Below, one piece after another: positions 1-11,550 of a stretch of DNA of 64,000 bases. Under the pieces are notes generated by a model. It worked only from the letters and a program-made list of their open reading frames with translations, made no database searches and was not told the origin of the DNA. This DNA comes from Volvox africanus (taxonomy: Eukaryota > Chlorophyta > Chlorophyceae > Chlamydomonadales > Volvocaceae). The position numbers and the translations under genes are program-made. The stretch's first letter is position 1. Each line of letters starts with the position of its first letter. The stretch is taken from assembly GCA_030268105.1 (NCBI GenBank), contig BSDZ01000008.1, forward strand, positions 1,302,001 to 1,366,000, in the 5' to 3' direction.

Positions 1-609
1 ATGCCTGCCTCTGTCACTAACTGATCCTCGGCTGTATCCTGATGTCACTACGCAGCGCCAAAGCGCTTTGACTTCGTCCCTTCTGTTCACGTGGCCTTCT
101 TTCTTTCATCCATCCTGTCCGCATCCGGTCCCGAGACAGCGGCGCACCTGCAGGCGTGTGAGGTGTTCACCACAGCCTTGTCCAAATCCAGGCGCTCCGC
201 CACTTTCTCCCAGCCACCCGACATCCCTCCCACAGCCGCATAGCCCCCCATCTCCCGAACCTGTGCGGACGAGCGAATTGGAGGAAGGCATTCCTAAACA
301 TGAAGGGTAGAGCATATGAAGGGAAATGCAAAACAACCAGGGCGTCGTTGAAGCCAACATCACGGAAGAAATGAAGCTCCCGAGTCGCACTGCCGAAGGT
401 ATCGCCTGCTTGATGGATAGGTACCGGCACACCTGCAGTGACGCCGGAGTTATCCTATGCTGTTTAAGAGGGGTCCGGCAAGCCCGCGGAAACGGGGCGG
501 CCGTGGTGGAGTCGAGTGCGGCAGGGTGACGTCAACAACGACTGGTGGACATTGGCTGCATGAACAGCACACATATCGCCCTTCCCTGCGCACCCTAGAA
601 TGGAGTGCC

Positions 610-780
610 TCCCTAAGCGAAGCTATATCTGCGGTATATCCCGAAACTGAACATCAGTTGCGTATCGTCCATCAAATTAGAAACAACTTAGCATACGTAA
701 GCTACAAAGATAGGAAGAAAGTTGCTGCAGATTTAAAATTAGTATACGGCTCGGTTATCAAGGTAACTGAACTGAATTAA
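610..780 (+). pseudogene. IS256/mutator-type bacterial transposase fragment
   Basis: The last ~55 codons of an open frame match the central part of bacterial IS256-family (transposase_mut) enzymes: a block around AVYPETEHQLRIVHQIRNN, followed by YVSYKDRKKVAADLK. In the family this reads roughly P-x-T-x-x-Q-x-C-x-V-H-x-I-R-N, then a K-D-R-K...A-A-D-L-K helix. Here the usual Cys is Arg (QLRIVH). Only this block is present, without the catalytic D-D-E neighbours, and it ends in TAA at 778-780. Codons are far more A/T-rich than in nearby algal exons. Family assignment rests on remembered motif shape. It could be a transferred bacterial relic or, less likely, an assembly join. Confidence 0.75.
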
Positions 781-990
781 CGCAAAACAACTGAAGAGCT
801 GTTACCCCACCGTCCTGACAAACCCCGATAAGGGCGACTGGCCGGTCGACCCGCAGCCGCCGCGAATCGTGTAACGAACAACGTGGTCCGAACTTTTCCT
901 CGGTCCTTTACCCCTCCTCCTCCAACTACTGCTGCTGCTATTACCACTACCACTACTACTGCTACTACTACCACTACGTGTGCGCCTTAC

Positions 991-1158
991 CGTGCTGTAC
1001 ATCTTCTGCAGGTCGAATGAATGGGATCCCACCGTCACGGGCCCGAATTTGCCGCCCTCGGGCGGTTGCCCCGGACCCGCACCCGGGTTGTCGATACGGC
1101 CCGTGAGGAAGTCCAGCAGCTGCAGCTGAAACTGTTCGCGAAGGTGCGAATTGCTCGA
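991..1158 (-). CDS. Possible downstream exon of the SAND-domain gene
   Basis: This is a 56-codon minus-strand stretch between a good acceptor (CGCAG before 1158) and donor (GTAAGG after 991). It is open in phase 0, the phase in which the SAND exon at 2320-2492 ends. It begins SSNSHLREQFQLQLLDFL, then a Gly/Pro-rich linker, and ends near LQKMYST. It has the high-GC composition of the true exons here. I recognise no domain. Its membership of the SAND gene is inferred only from strand, order and phase, and intermediate exons are possible in the 1.1 kb gap. Confidence 0.4.
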
Positions 1159-1910
1159 CTGCGTGGCGAAGCGCAAACGATTGGAAAGGAAGGGTGATAA
1201 TAAATAAAAGTACGAGTACAAGGAAATAAAAGCAATAGCGAATCCAGAGAAAGAGATCCGAAAGGGGGTCGTGCAGCGAGTCGACTCCCCACGAGTGCCT
1301 CCTTGCATTCAGGCACGGAGAGTGTGCGGTGTTGTGAAATAAGCCCACAGCGAAATGAAGAAGACGCGGAGACGACGTGGGGCCGTGATCGACATGATTG
1401 TAGCGGCTGAGAACCCTCATCTGGATTACCATAGACCTTCGTGGCCAACATGAAACCACATCAATGCGGTTTATGTGATCTGGATCACGAGCTGACCAAG
1501 GTGAGGGCTGTCCAGTCTCCACACAGACCACACGCCGCCAGGAAGCTAGGCCGGCGACGAGCGGCCGCAGCGCGCATTCAGCACTGCACTGCATGCGGAA
1601 AAATAACTATCCATGTGATCAGACCCATCCCTAGGGCCTGATCCTCAAGAACACCTCATCCATCCAATTGGTCCGGATCCCTCTCGATCTTGCGCTTCCC
1701 TCCCCACCTGCGCGGCTCCTCCACGGGTGCCATCGACCCCGCCCTCCGCCCAGCCGCCCGCGCGTTGGCCCATCGTGAGCCATGCGAACGCCTGTCGTTG
1801 TCCATCCCCCGCCGTCCCCGCGGTCCCCGCCAACCATTCTCCGAGTGACCTGCCCGGTTGTCCGTGGGAGTCCACGACGCGAATACTCTGTGCGGCAAGG
1901 AAGTGGGTGA

Positions 1911-1991
1911 AAGCAGGAGGCCTAGCATCATCATCAACAGCAGCCGACGTGGAAGCAGGAGGCCTAGCATCATCATCAACAGCAGCAGCAG
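1911..1991. repeat. 42-bp tandem duplication
   Basis: Two adjacent copies of a unit beginning AAGCAGGAGGCCTAGCATCA and containing CATCATCATCAACAGCAGC. It lies in the presumed intron between the SAND exon and the 991-1158 exon. Confidence 0.8.
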
Positions 1992-2319
1992 AGCAGCCCT
2001 AGCTGCAGCAGGTGCAGTTACGAGTTGATGAACAGAGCTTAGGGGCATGGCCTGTGGAGCCCCGGAGCATCTTACTTGCTCTTCTACCCTCTCCCCGCCC
2101 CGACTTCCGCCCCTTGCAGAGTATCAGATGGCTCAGGGGGCCCGGTACGAGGGGAAAAGCAGAGGCAGGAGGTAGCCCTGCTTTGATTACGGCCCCTCGC
2201 ATGCTGGATCTTGCTTTGTCATGGCTCGCTGGGTAGTCCTATGATTTACCCCTCCTTCCCCACAATCCAAGGTGCCGTGTGGCGTGACCCAGTTGTGTCC
2301 CAGGGTACGCATCATTCAC

Positions 2320-2492
2320 CTGCTTCCACTTCTTCGTGGCTTGCCGTCCGCCCAACCTTTCGAACTCTGTGGGCGTGGCCTCGCGGATGCTCCCCAAGTG
2401 GGACAGGTAAAGGATTTTCGTCTTGGCGACATCGTATGTGCCCCGCAAGGTGCCGCAGATCACTTCAACGGTGGCCGGGATCTGGGCCGGCC
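2320..2492 (-). CDS. SAND-domain exon (regA/VARL-like regulator, partial)
   Basis: A minus-strand exon bounded by acceptor ...GTGACAG (before 2492) and donor CAG|GTGAAT (after 2320) encodes about 58 residues. It contains EVICGTLRGTYDV, then ATPTEFERLGG and ATKKWKQ. The C-G-T-L-x-G-T start and T-P-x-E-F-E-x-x-G-G...K-K-W-K-x end are the hallmark of the SAND DNA-binding fold; the usual next residues SIR would lie in the following exon. In volvocine algae SAND domains define the VARL family, which includes the germ-soma regulator regA, so a nuclear transcription regulator is likely. The rest of the gene was not reconstructed; ~2.8 kb on the 5' side holds no exon I could support. Confidence 0.7.
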
Positions 2493-5302
2493 CTGTCACA
2501 GGTGCGTCCATCCCCGCACGTTATCTGTTGCGTGATATCAGCAAGGGAGGCACCGGCGCGGAAGGCGGGAGCACGAAGGGGAAAAGGGGGAGGTGAAGAT
2601 GACGAGCGGAGGTGACGTTAGGGCTCGACGAACTTCGATGGAGGATAGCCGAAAGGGTTATTGGAGAGGCGCGGAGTGGCACATCTTGGCAGCAAGGAAG
2701 AGAAGACGCAGGGGCAATAGTCGATAGGGACCCAGTTCGCTTGCCGCGGTGCAGGGGTAGCGACGAGCGCCGCTGGCCAGCAACGTGGACTTGCTGCAGG
2801 CGTAAAGTCCGTTGTGCCACGGCAAAAGCCTGTTAACTATGAGCTTAAAGGTCCGATGTTGGCCCCGAGCCGGGAGACGGTCGGAAGCCGGCAGGCAGAG
2901 CTCGCGGCACGATAAGGTTTGATTTGCATGACAAAGAGGCATCCATGAATGCTAAGTAATAAGTAAGTTCATAGCATATGATATTGTTGAATAGCCTTGT
3001 GCGCATCCTACGACCTTTGACCGCGACTCGCAACGCCCCTGGCTATCGCGTTGCGCAAGCCGTTATGTCATAAACCTATAATAGCTCTGAGGCCGCAACC
3101 ACGGCCCTCTCGACTAGCGCCGGCCGCAGAGCGCCTGGCGCCGCAAACCGTTGCATTGTTGCCTGCAACTTGCGCGCCTCCACTTACCCTGGCTGGTATT
3201 CCAGCTCTAGCAATACAGTGCGTCCTTTACATATGCACTTGGAGTTCGGGAAACACCCGCGCTTGTGGTGAGGTTGCCTCAAGTTTCAGTCGAAGCCGCA
3301 CAATATAACCAAAGGGAGCTAAACAGCCAGCCATCTAGCCGTCCGATAGGCACATTATTCCTTCACAGAAATGTTGCCGCTAGATTATCATAACACGATA
3401 CGCCTGAGAGACCTTGTCCGTATCTGCCGGGAGTCGAGATGTAAGAAATAGTTGCACACAAACAGCTTGCTTTTCCTCAAGCGATGGGGCCTCCCTTAAT
3501 CTTTGTGCAACTGCCTGCTTGCGCGGCGTACACTTTGAATTCTCAACTACAGCGAAGATCAGGCGTCTTATTTGAACAATACGCAGAACGTTTTCATATA
3601 GGTTTTAGGTACTTGTGTACAGTGTCAGTGGCCCTAAATTTCAACGTGCGCGACGCGACATCGGTTCCACCGTACTATGCGTGCCATCAAAACTTAATAG
3701 CAGGCGCAGTACTAACTTACTGAAGATATAAATACAAAATGCATGGACACTAATTCGCCCGCAGGCTTGGTCACCTTCGCCTAAGCGGACTCGTTTGCAA
3801 CTGTCGAGTGTGTTTCAGCTGGGGGATGGCCCACAGATTTTCATTTAGACATGAAGCGATGAAATGAAAGACAGACCAGATCGAATAAATAGCTGAAAGG
3901 GCGATATGATGTTGCAGAACTTAGAACGACTGTCCGTTTTTATCTGTTGAACACGAAGGCCAGGAGCACCGCTAAGGGTCATTGAGCATCACAACAAAAT
4001 ATTCAGGTTCACAAGCAGAAACATAGCACCTTTTGTGCTCCTTTAGAATCCCAGTGTGCCATCGTCCGCGCACCGGGCCGCCGTCTGCTACACACAAGTA
4101 CGATACCAGTCGCCCGTGGCATGACGGCGCTAGCGCCATCCAGATATGTCCGGATCTTGACTTAATGCGTAGGACTATGTGCTCGTTTCCGCATATTGCT
4201 TAAGGCATGTATTACTTGCGCTCATTGTTGCAACCATCACTAGCTGACTGCCGTGATGCTTACTAGCGTCTGAACGGGAGCGTGGTGCTGGCGGGCGGTA
4301 GGCACGCAGTTACTACTTCCGAGAACATAAGCGCAGCAATCGAATTTAAGCAATTCAGCAAACCCATGAAATTAATACGCAATTGTGTCGGATTTCACCC
4401 TTTATGAGTAGGGGTGCCAACAGACGGTAACGGACGAGCGAGGCCGACATAAAACGAGATCTCAGACAGCTCTCTGGAAGGCTTAAAATGCTAAGGTTGC
4501 ATTGGTTTTGACAGCTTAAGATTTTTCAAATTAGCGAGACGTGCGCAACCCATTTCGAAACGCTTCGACGCAAAGAAGGATGAGGGACAGCCTCCCGCCA
4601 AAGTTACTTTTTATAAACCTTCAGTATTTTTCTGTTGAAGGTACCAGACCTTAAAGGCCATTTTATATAATTTTTCATTTTTACGATATCAGGCCAGCAG
4701 GTCATTGAATATCTTCTAGCTTGTAGTTTTACGAATAAAAAAATTGTACACAAACAGAGCGGCAGCATGAATCCTTAGAAGGTATGCTACGAAGGTAATA
4801 CATTGGCTGCAGAACTTGAGGACAGGCGGATTGCGGCCGAGTACGTTTTCGCAACGGGCATACACGTTTTCAAGGTGTAGGGATGTACAGGGTCGCCGAT
4901 AGTCTATAGAATTAATAATTACATCTGAATGTCCATTTATCTGCATATCCTTTGGACGGCTGCTTACTGCTTGTCACTTCAGCAACGAACAATCAGCCCG
5001 CTAAATCATTATTAAGAAGGATAATTTAGTCCTTATATCCAGTTCGATCCATTGCCTTTTGCATGACAGGATGAATATCCGGCGTGTGGTACAGCGAAGG
5101 TGCGGAAGGCTTTACGTGCTCAATGCGTAAGTTCCCAAAAGATTGGCCATCGCGTCATTGGTCTGTTCTTCGTAATGCTTCCCTCTTACGTGGGCACGGC
5201 ACGACCCCACAACCCACTTTATTTTTGCACAGCTAGGGTGAGGCCCAACCCGTTTCCTTTTTATTGTAGCATTACTCTCAATACAGTTATTTTCTTTTAC
5301 AG
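2493..5302. other. No gene recognised (5' regions of SAND and GNAT genes)
   Basis: This 2.8 kb should hold the 5' exons of the minus-strand SAND gene and of the plus-strand GNAT gene, which face away from each other. Short open stretches exist, for example a Pro/Ala-rich one at 3051-3308 on +, but none starts with an ATG and shows both splice sites and recognisable protein sequence. From about 3.3 kb the DNA becomes more AT-rich. Confidence 0.5.
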
Positions 5303-7155
5303 GGATACCTACGGCAGCTGACGCGCGTTTACAATCGCGAGGCTGACACGCGACCATCCGATCGCGTGCACCACATCGCTGTGCTTGAGAGCATCGGGGA
5401 TTTCAGCTGGAACAACGTTAAGCAGGTGAGCTGTTGAACATAAGTCCCAGGCACGTCATAAGCGATTGTGGGATAGGTTTGCTCGTGCGTCCTAATCCGT
5501 GATCCTAACATGACCACCTGCACCGGCCATATCGGCCACCACCAATACAACAACCACCAATAGCACTACCATTTAACAAAATGAAGCAGCGTTCATAGCA
5601 ACGTTGACCTGATGCACGTAACCAACATCCAGAACGGCTTTGTCTTGTAGCCTCTGCCCAGTGCACAAGTCCCCCACCGCCTCGCTATCTCTCCCTGGTT
5701 TACCGTTGAGGAGCGCAGGTCTCGGCGTTGCTATCAGCCGCCTTTTACGAGGATGAGGACGCGTGGAACAGAGGCTCAGCGAATACACGTGAGCCGCCGC
5801 TGGCGGAGACACTCTTTGGATGGGCGTCATTGTTCGCGGTGCTGACACAACACTTACTTTGCGGCAACAAGTACCTGACATTTTTGGCCAGTGAAAATGG
5901 AAAGGTTGGTGCGTGGCAGTATGGCAATATGGCGGGGTATACGATGGCACCTAATCGTGAGTGTAGTGTCCACATGCGGCGTTCCAGGATGTGACGAGCT
6001 GACGACCGGGTCGGTAGTTGGCCCTGCTCAACAACCTCCTTCCGGAGCGGCTAAATGCCGTCATCCCATCGCAGTCCGCAAAATGGTAGCGCGCACCACT
6101 AGCTTCACGCATAGACGACCCCTCCATCCATGCGGCCGTTCTGCCTCACTCCCCGGTCCGCTGCAGGCCATAGGATGCTGCGGGCTGAGCTTCGATCCCG
6201 CTCCCGAAGATGTGATTGCGGCCACCGGCGTGGCGGCTGGCTCGCAGTACGGCCTGTTGACGGGGCTGGCGGTGGCGCATGCGCACCGGCGCCGCGGGGT
6301 GGCTTCGGCGCTCCTGGAAGCGGCAGCAGCGGCAGCAGTGGCCCGGCTGCCGCCACCGGCGATGCTGGCTTTGCTGGTGGCGCGTACCAACACGTCGGCC
6401 TTGAGGTGACCCTGTTAATTGCTGATGTGGTAGCCATGAGCTCTGTTCCGTTGTCCACCTGGGGCCATAACGCTGTGATGGAATATCGATGTGGTGTGTG
6501 CACGGGTTGTATGATGACCTGAAATATCCTAAGCCAACCGGTATGGTGCTGTGTTGCTCATAACATACACATTATAAATATATATTACACATTATAAAAA
6601 TCGTATATAATATATATATTTATTTATGTGTGTGTGTGTGTGTGTATGTGATGTATCTGGTTAGATATCTCACCGGGCCGGACACTGGCCGGGTGCCGGC
6701 GATCCAACATCCTGTTGCGTCCGGACACCAACACGAGGGTTATGACCTCTCAGTACCCCATACCGACTGCAAGGATTCAATAGGCCCTTGAGAGCGTTCC
6801 CTGGAGAACAGTGATGTACGACATCATATGCTCGTTGTGAAAGGGTATCAATTATCAACTGCATATTCCACCGCTAGGGAAAGAGCTGTGCCCCCTGTTC
6901 CGATGCTTTTGCTCAATTCCGCCTTGTCCCCTCATTTCATCAGTTCAGATTTCGCGAAGTCAAACGGGAAACGGCTGCCACGCAACTGCCGCGCGGTACC
7001 CGCTGCTTTCCTCCGTACATGTATGTAGGCTGTATACCCGCCAGGGCTTCGAGGAGCAGCCCGATTGGGTGGATGCCAGGTGGCAGGCCGAAGCAGAGAG
7101 TGGGAAAGTCGGGAAGCCGCGGCGACTGCTGCTGGTGCGGCGGCTTGCTTCATAG
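5303..7155 (+). CDS. GNAT-family N-acetyltransferase (5' end missing)
   Basis: Four exons, 5303-5425, 5719-5904, 6167-6405 and 7029-7155, join in phase to give 224 residues and stop at TAG 7153-7155. GNAT signature: exon 3 has LLTGLAVAHAHRRRGVASAL, matching motif A (beta strand L-x-V-x-P, then R/Q-R-x-G-V/A that binds acetyl-CoA pyrophosphate), then LLVARTNTSALR running across the intron into LYTRQGFEEQPDW (motif B, N-x-x-A-x-x-L-Y-x-x-x-G-F). The family moves acetyl from acetyl-CoA to an amine; the substrate is unknown. Many algal GNATs of this length are plastid-targeted, but the N-terminus is not seen. The first listed exon is less certain than the other three. A TGTAA poly(A) signal follows at 7459-7463. 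Confidence 0.8.
6626..6652. repeat. GT microsatellite preceded by AT-rich tract
   Basis: A TG/GT run follows an AT-rich stretch (about 6560-6625) in the last intron of the GNAT gene. Confidence 0.85.
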
Positions 7156-7179
7156 GGTAGAACACCTTGGGGGGCAGGC

Positions 7180-7258
7180 GGAAGTGGCTGCAGCCAGCAG
7201 GCGTGGTAGCCAGATGGTAGCCGGATGGTAGCCGGAAGTGGCTGCAGCCAGCAGGCGT
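7180..7258. repeat. Imperfect 25-bp direct repeat in GNAT 3' UTR
   Basis: The unit GGAAGTGGCTGCAGCCAGCA occurs at about 7180 and again at about 7234, separated by three short GGTAGCC(A/G)GAT-type units. It starts 25 bp after the GNAT stop. Confidence 0.8.
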
Positions 7259-7458
7259 CGGCTCGAAGTTGCTGACGTGGGAGGTATCCTGCGATATCCC
7301 AATGCGCTATTTGTTGGTTTAGCTTGGGTTTCACGTGTGGAGTTGTGAGTGGCATGCATGTACGGGATGTGACTACGGCATCATGCTTACTTGATGATGG
7401 TGATAGGGATGGTGGGGGTGAGGGTGAGGGTGAGGGTGATGGCAAGCTGCCGTGAACT

Positions 7459-7463
7459 TGTAA
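7459..7463 (+). terminator. TGTAA poly(A) signal, GNAT gene
   Basis: A TGTAA pentamer, the standard polyadenylation signal of chlorophycean nuclear genes, lies about 300 nt after the stop at 7155. Confidence 0.5.
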
Positions 7464-9184
7464 GGCCCGGCACTAGCCAGGAGGCCTGGAAAGCACTCTG
7501 GAACAAAAAACGTTATGTTCTTGAGTTCATGACCGCAACAGCCATGTTCCCTCCGATGTCCCCAGCTTGTCTCATCCTATGCTCACATATGCCGGGCATC
7601 CGTTCCACAAACACATGATAATCATCCTCTATGGAGGATGATTATCACCATAGCCATCCACCCTCACACCTAGGGCAGTGACGAGTAGCCCGCACTCTCC
7701 CGTGCGCTCGGACGTTTCACCTCATGAGCCCAGCTCATAACCTCAACAGCCTAAAACGAATAAGGATGGTATGATGGATGTAGAGGAATGATATTATTAT
7801 TATTAGTAGTAGTAGTAGTTAGTATGATTATTATGATTATGATTACGATTATGATTACGCCGCCCTTAAGCTGGCGCGAATTATTGGGAGGCCCGGGAGT
7901 TCATTGCGTATGCGGAAAAGAACGTCTCCTCCGTGTGCCTTGACTCTCCCATCGCATGATGATACCGGTACATTCTAATTCCCGGTTGATGTCCGTCCGT
8001 CACGAAAACTCTCACAATGGCCTCACAGCAATCAATAACCATTCTTTAAATTTGTGCAGCCATGACAGCAGCTAGCACACACACGATAAGAGGACCGGTA
8101 TCATATCGCGATAGGATCCACGAGTGTCTTCTTGATGCAACCACCGTCACGAGATAATCATGAAAATTGTATACAGTATGTGCCACGAGCGCGTGTAAAT
8201 ACCGCACACGACACAATGCAGTGTACGCGGCCCCTAGTGTTTTAGCTCCTAAAACCCCGAAGAGCCTATCCGGACCCCAGACCTGGGCTCCATGCGAATG
8301 AACGGAAATGTGGTTCGAGTAAAACACGCTTCAGCCCAATCCTGGGTAGCAAAAGGCCCTGCAGTTGCAGCTTACTTATACGTGCATTCACACTGCCCTG
8401 CTGCTGCCCTACATTTAAAACCTCCTTGGTACACGAGCGAGGGAGGGACAGCGAGGCAAAAGGAGCATTTGGCCCTCTTAAATACTCAAACAACATGTTC
8501 GATCCAGCACCATAATTGGCCTTGAAATCAGACTGTCATCTCGTGACCCCTTTATTTTAAGGGGTGGTTGCCTCCTCATCTACCTATCTCAGGGCTGGGG
8601 GACACTTCTAAGTAATTGGTCTGTCTAAGCCGTTTATTCGACTTCTGTAACTTAGAGACAGTCGAGGCCTCCTGCAGAAAAGTAGCAAGTTGCAAGCCCG
8701 ATGGGTAATCAGAAGATTACTCCTGTCCTTACCCTGGGCCTTCGCACGTGAATCAATAAAACAAGATCCCCCCGGGTTCCTCCGTATTTAAGTAATAATT
8801 ACTCAATTAACGAACATATTGCGCTTATATGAGCTAGGATCTACATCAGAGCCGACGGCTCGGCTCGGCTGTCGGCCCTGAGCTACATCCTTCGTTCCGT
8901 ACTCGACGGTTGAACGTTAGGCAACCAGCGGGACAAGTCCAAAGGGGCTTGGCGATTGGTGCATACCTTCGTTATAGTTTATATCAATGTAAACGTTTAT
9001 ATCCATCATCACTTTATCTTAGTACACTGTGCAATATTCAGCACGGCCCATCATTTCATAGCCCCGATAACATTTGCAAGTTGAAGCTTTGCCAAAACCC
9101 ATAGTACATTTCATGCATTTAAGCTACTTTATTTCATAACTTCAGCCAAGCTTCCAAACAGAACTAGAGCCGCTATCGTATAAA
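7464..9184. other. Intergenic, no gene recognised
   Basis: The region holds short GGGTGA, ATT and TAG simple repeats (7390-7440 and 7780-7860) and AT-rich sequence. Open stretches on the minus strand at 8046-8496 lack splice sites and resemble nothing I know. The PPR promoter should lie at the right-hand end. Confidence 0.5.
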
Positions 9185-10516
9185 ATGCAAGTCAAGCCGC
9201 CACCGCGTACTTTCGCTTGGTCCATACCAGCTGTCCGTGGGCCACGACCATGTAAGAAAGCTAAATGTTTGAAGAGTGAAAGACATGTATGCCGAGCGCG
9301 GCTTCAGGCGGACAACGAGCAGGTATGATTGTTGCAAGTTCTAAACAAATGTGTGTCCCGAATTGTTAGAGGTGTTCTGATTTGTTTTGGGCTGCGGTAC
9401 TTGTTGATCCGCAACCTCCCTAGCTTGGTTCATTTCCTTCCGTATTGACGACTCATCTTCCATCGCAGAATGAGGAAGAGCGGATCGCAACGGCACGCGC
9501 AGAAGTGACAAAACGCATCAAATCCCTCGGCGCAGCAGGCCGTGTTAGGGACGCAATAAGCGCCCTCGCTGGGCTTGCAAACTTGGGGATACAGCCCGAC
9601 ACCCCCGCAGCCACAGCGCTGGTGCAGGCGTGTTCGCGGGATATGAACCTGGCGCAAAGTATCTTTGATGAAATGTTCGGTGAGGCTCCATTTTACTATA
9701 CCAATACAGAAATACACAACGTACGCGTCCTCACCCAATTATACAGCCGTCTTTCGATGTGCACAACCAAGACGATATCAGCGGAGCAGCCCGTACCTTC
9801 CATTTACGGCTCTGTTAATATGCCGATTACAGTTCGATATGTTTTATTTGATGCCATTATCTTGGATTGTAAAGATCAGATTGGTAAAACTGACAAAGCC
9901 GAAAAAGAACATAATTGCACGGGACTTTCTCCAGTCCACCATCGCAATGGGGGGGACCGTGTCCATGGCGGGAGGCTGCCTTATCTGACGGTTGTTGCTG
10001 ATGCCCCTATTAATGGTTCATAGGGGAATTTTTGACACCCGATGAGGTGTCGTTTGCCGTACTCCTAAGGGGCTACGGTGTACTAAATCCGCCCGACTGG
10101 CCCCGCATCGATGCGACGCTGACAACCATGCGCATGAAGTATGGCATCGAGCCAACGGCAGGTAAGTGGTTGGTGGTTTAGCTTTATGTTGGTGTTTGGT
10201 TGTTTTTATCAGCAGGCAACTGTACCCAAAGCAGTACCAAGAGTATTAAGCAGCACACGGTCCACGCCCATGGCTACTCACTGATATCCAGCTCCGTTGC
10301 CTTTCTCTACCCCCGCGTCCGCCTCCCTTCTACCTGCATCTTCCAGTGTCCTTCAACGCGCTATTGGAGATCTGCTGTCGCACGTCGGACATTGAGCGAG
10401 GGCAGGACATCATCGACCGCATGGCAGCTGATGGTGTCGAGCCAGATGAGTTCACGCAGGAGGTAGTGGCGCGGCGTCGTGTGCTGCGATCTTATTTGCG
10501 GAAGACGTTCTTGTGA
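9185..10516 (+). CDS. Short PPR-like organellar protein
   Basis: Four exons, 9185-9322, 9469-9679, 10024-10161 and 10347-10516, join in frame (phases 0, 1, 1) to 218 residues. The first 30 are basic, with Pro, Arg and Lys and no acidic residue, like a plastid or mitochondrial transit peptide. Three degenerate 35-residue helical pairs follow: one with AISALAGLANLGIQPDTPAA, one with TPDEVSFAVLLRGYG...MRMKYGIEPT, one with VSFNALLEICC...MAADGVEPDEF. The periodic G-(I/V)-x-P-(D/T) turn followed by a helix is the pentatricopeptide pattern. PPR proteins bind organelle RNA; with so few repeats this may be a minimal PPR or a related helical protein. TGTAA lies at 10719-10723. Confidence 0.75.
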
Positions 10517-10718
10517 ATATACCCCAAAGTAGTTCGCATGGGAATTATGGATTCATGTGAATTATGATTGCCACCGTGCATCCAACAAAATGGTCCGTGA
10601 AATCCCCATTCTTTTTACGCGGGTCTTCTTACGCGGGTCTCATCCCTTGCATTCTAGCGCGCGAGCGATGTGCGGACCCAAATCGAGGCGGAATGGTCGT
10701 CGGTTTGCTCGTCATTCT

Positions 10719-10723
10719 TGTAA
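10719..10723 (+). terminator. TGTAA poly(A) signal, PPR gene
   Basis: TGTAA about 200 nt downstream of the stop at 10516, the expected spacing for a green-algal 3' UTR. Confidence 0.55.
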
Positions 10724-11550
10724 GCTTTGCATTTTTTGCCGGCCAGCGGCATTTTAAGGATCCGGTCTCCAAGGCGGTTGCACATGCAGCTGCATGCAGA
10801 CCTTAGAAGGTTATTAGCGCTTACGTGGTGTTGCGCCAGGTGTGGTGGTGGTTTGAGACAGCAGCTGCGCTGAAGCGTTCTGTGGTAGGTTCGTTCCGGG
10901 GCTTTAGCTTGCGGTCAGTTAGAGAAGAAGATGAGCCAGAAAAGGAAAGGGCCTACAACGAGCAATTGTAAGCGGTTAACAAGATCCGGTATTGGCTAAG
11001 GATGATTGCTGATCTGGCGCCCAAGTGCATGAGGTGCACAGAAGCAGGAGGTCTTTTTGCGGAGGCAACAGCCAAAGCAAGTCCAAGGATTCCAAAGTAT
11101 AATGGTTCTAAGAATAAATTGTTCTTTGGAAATGACGATGTAGAAGAGGCTTTTGTTATGCTTTGGAGATTTAAATTGACCTGTCACCCGTGGGTCGGCG
11201 ATTTCTACCTTGCTCTGCAGCAGCCATGAGCTCGCGTCAAAAGCTGAGCGACGTTCGACGTTCGAAGCAAACCAATTGACTACAAACGCATTGGCCTAGG
11301 GTCTTTTAGGACGGAAGTGAAGGAGGACGGTTTTGTATTTCGGTACGGAAAGGTCACTTAGGCCGCCGTCGACATTCCGCATGAATGTGATGTCACCCCC
11401 GGGTGGCGGCAGTGCCGTTCAACGCACCGCCCGTGCGCCCCGTTTTACGGCCCATCAACAATAATTAAGTCAAGCTGGAATAAAAAATTTTAACAGCCTA
11501 GGTACAGCGCCAGTGTTTCTGCATTGGATAACAATTTTTGCCCTTCCGAG
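10724..11550. other. Intergenic between PPR and START genes
   Basis: No exon with coding character was found. The promoter and 5' UTR of the START-domain gene presumably occupy the right part. No distinctive promoter element was recognised. Confidence 0.5.

Noticed and set aside
3051..3308. Pro/Ala-rich ORF as a transit-peptide exon of the GNAT gene
   Set aside because: It has no ATG in frame and no donor that joins in phase to the exon at 5303.
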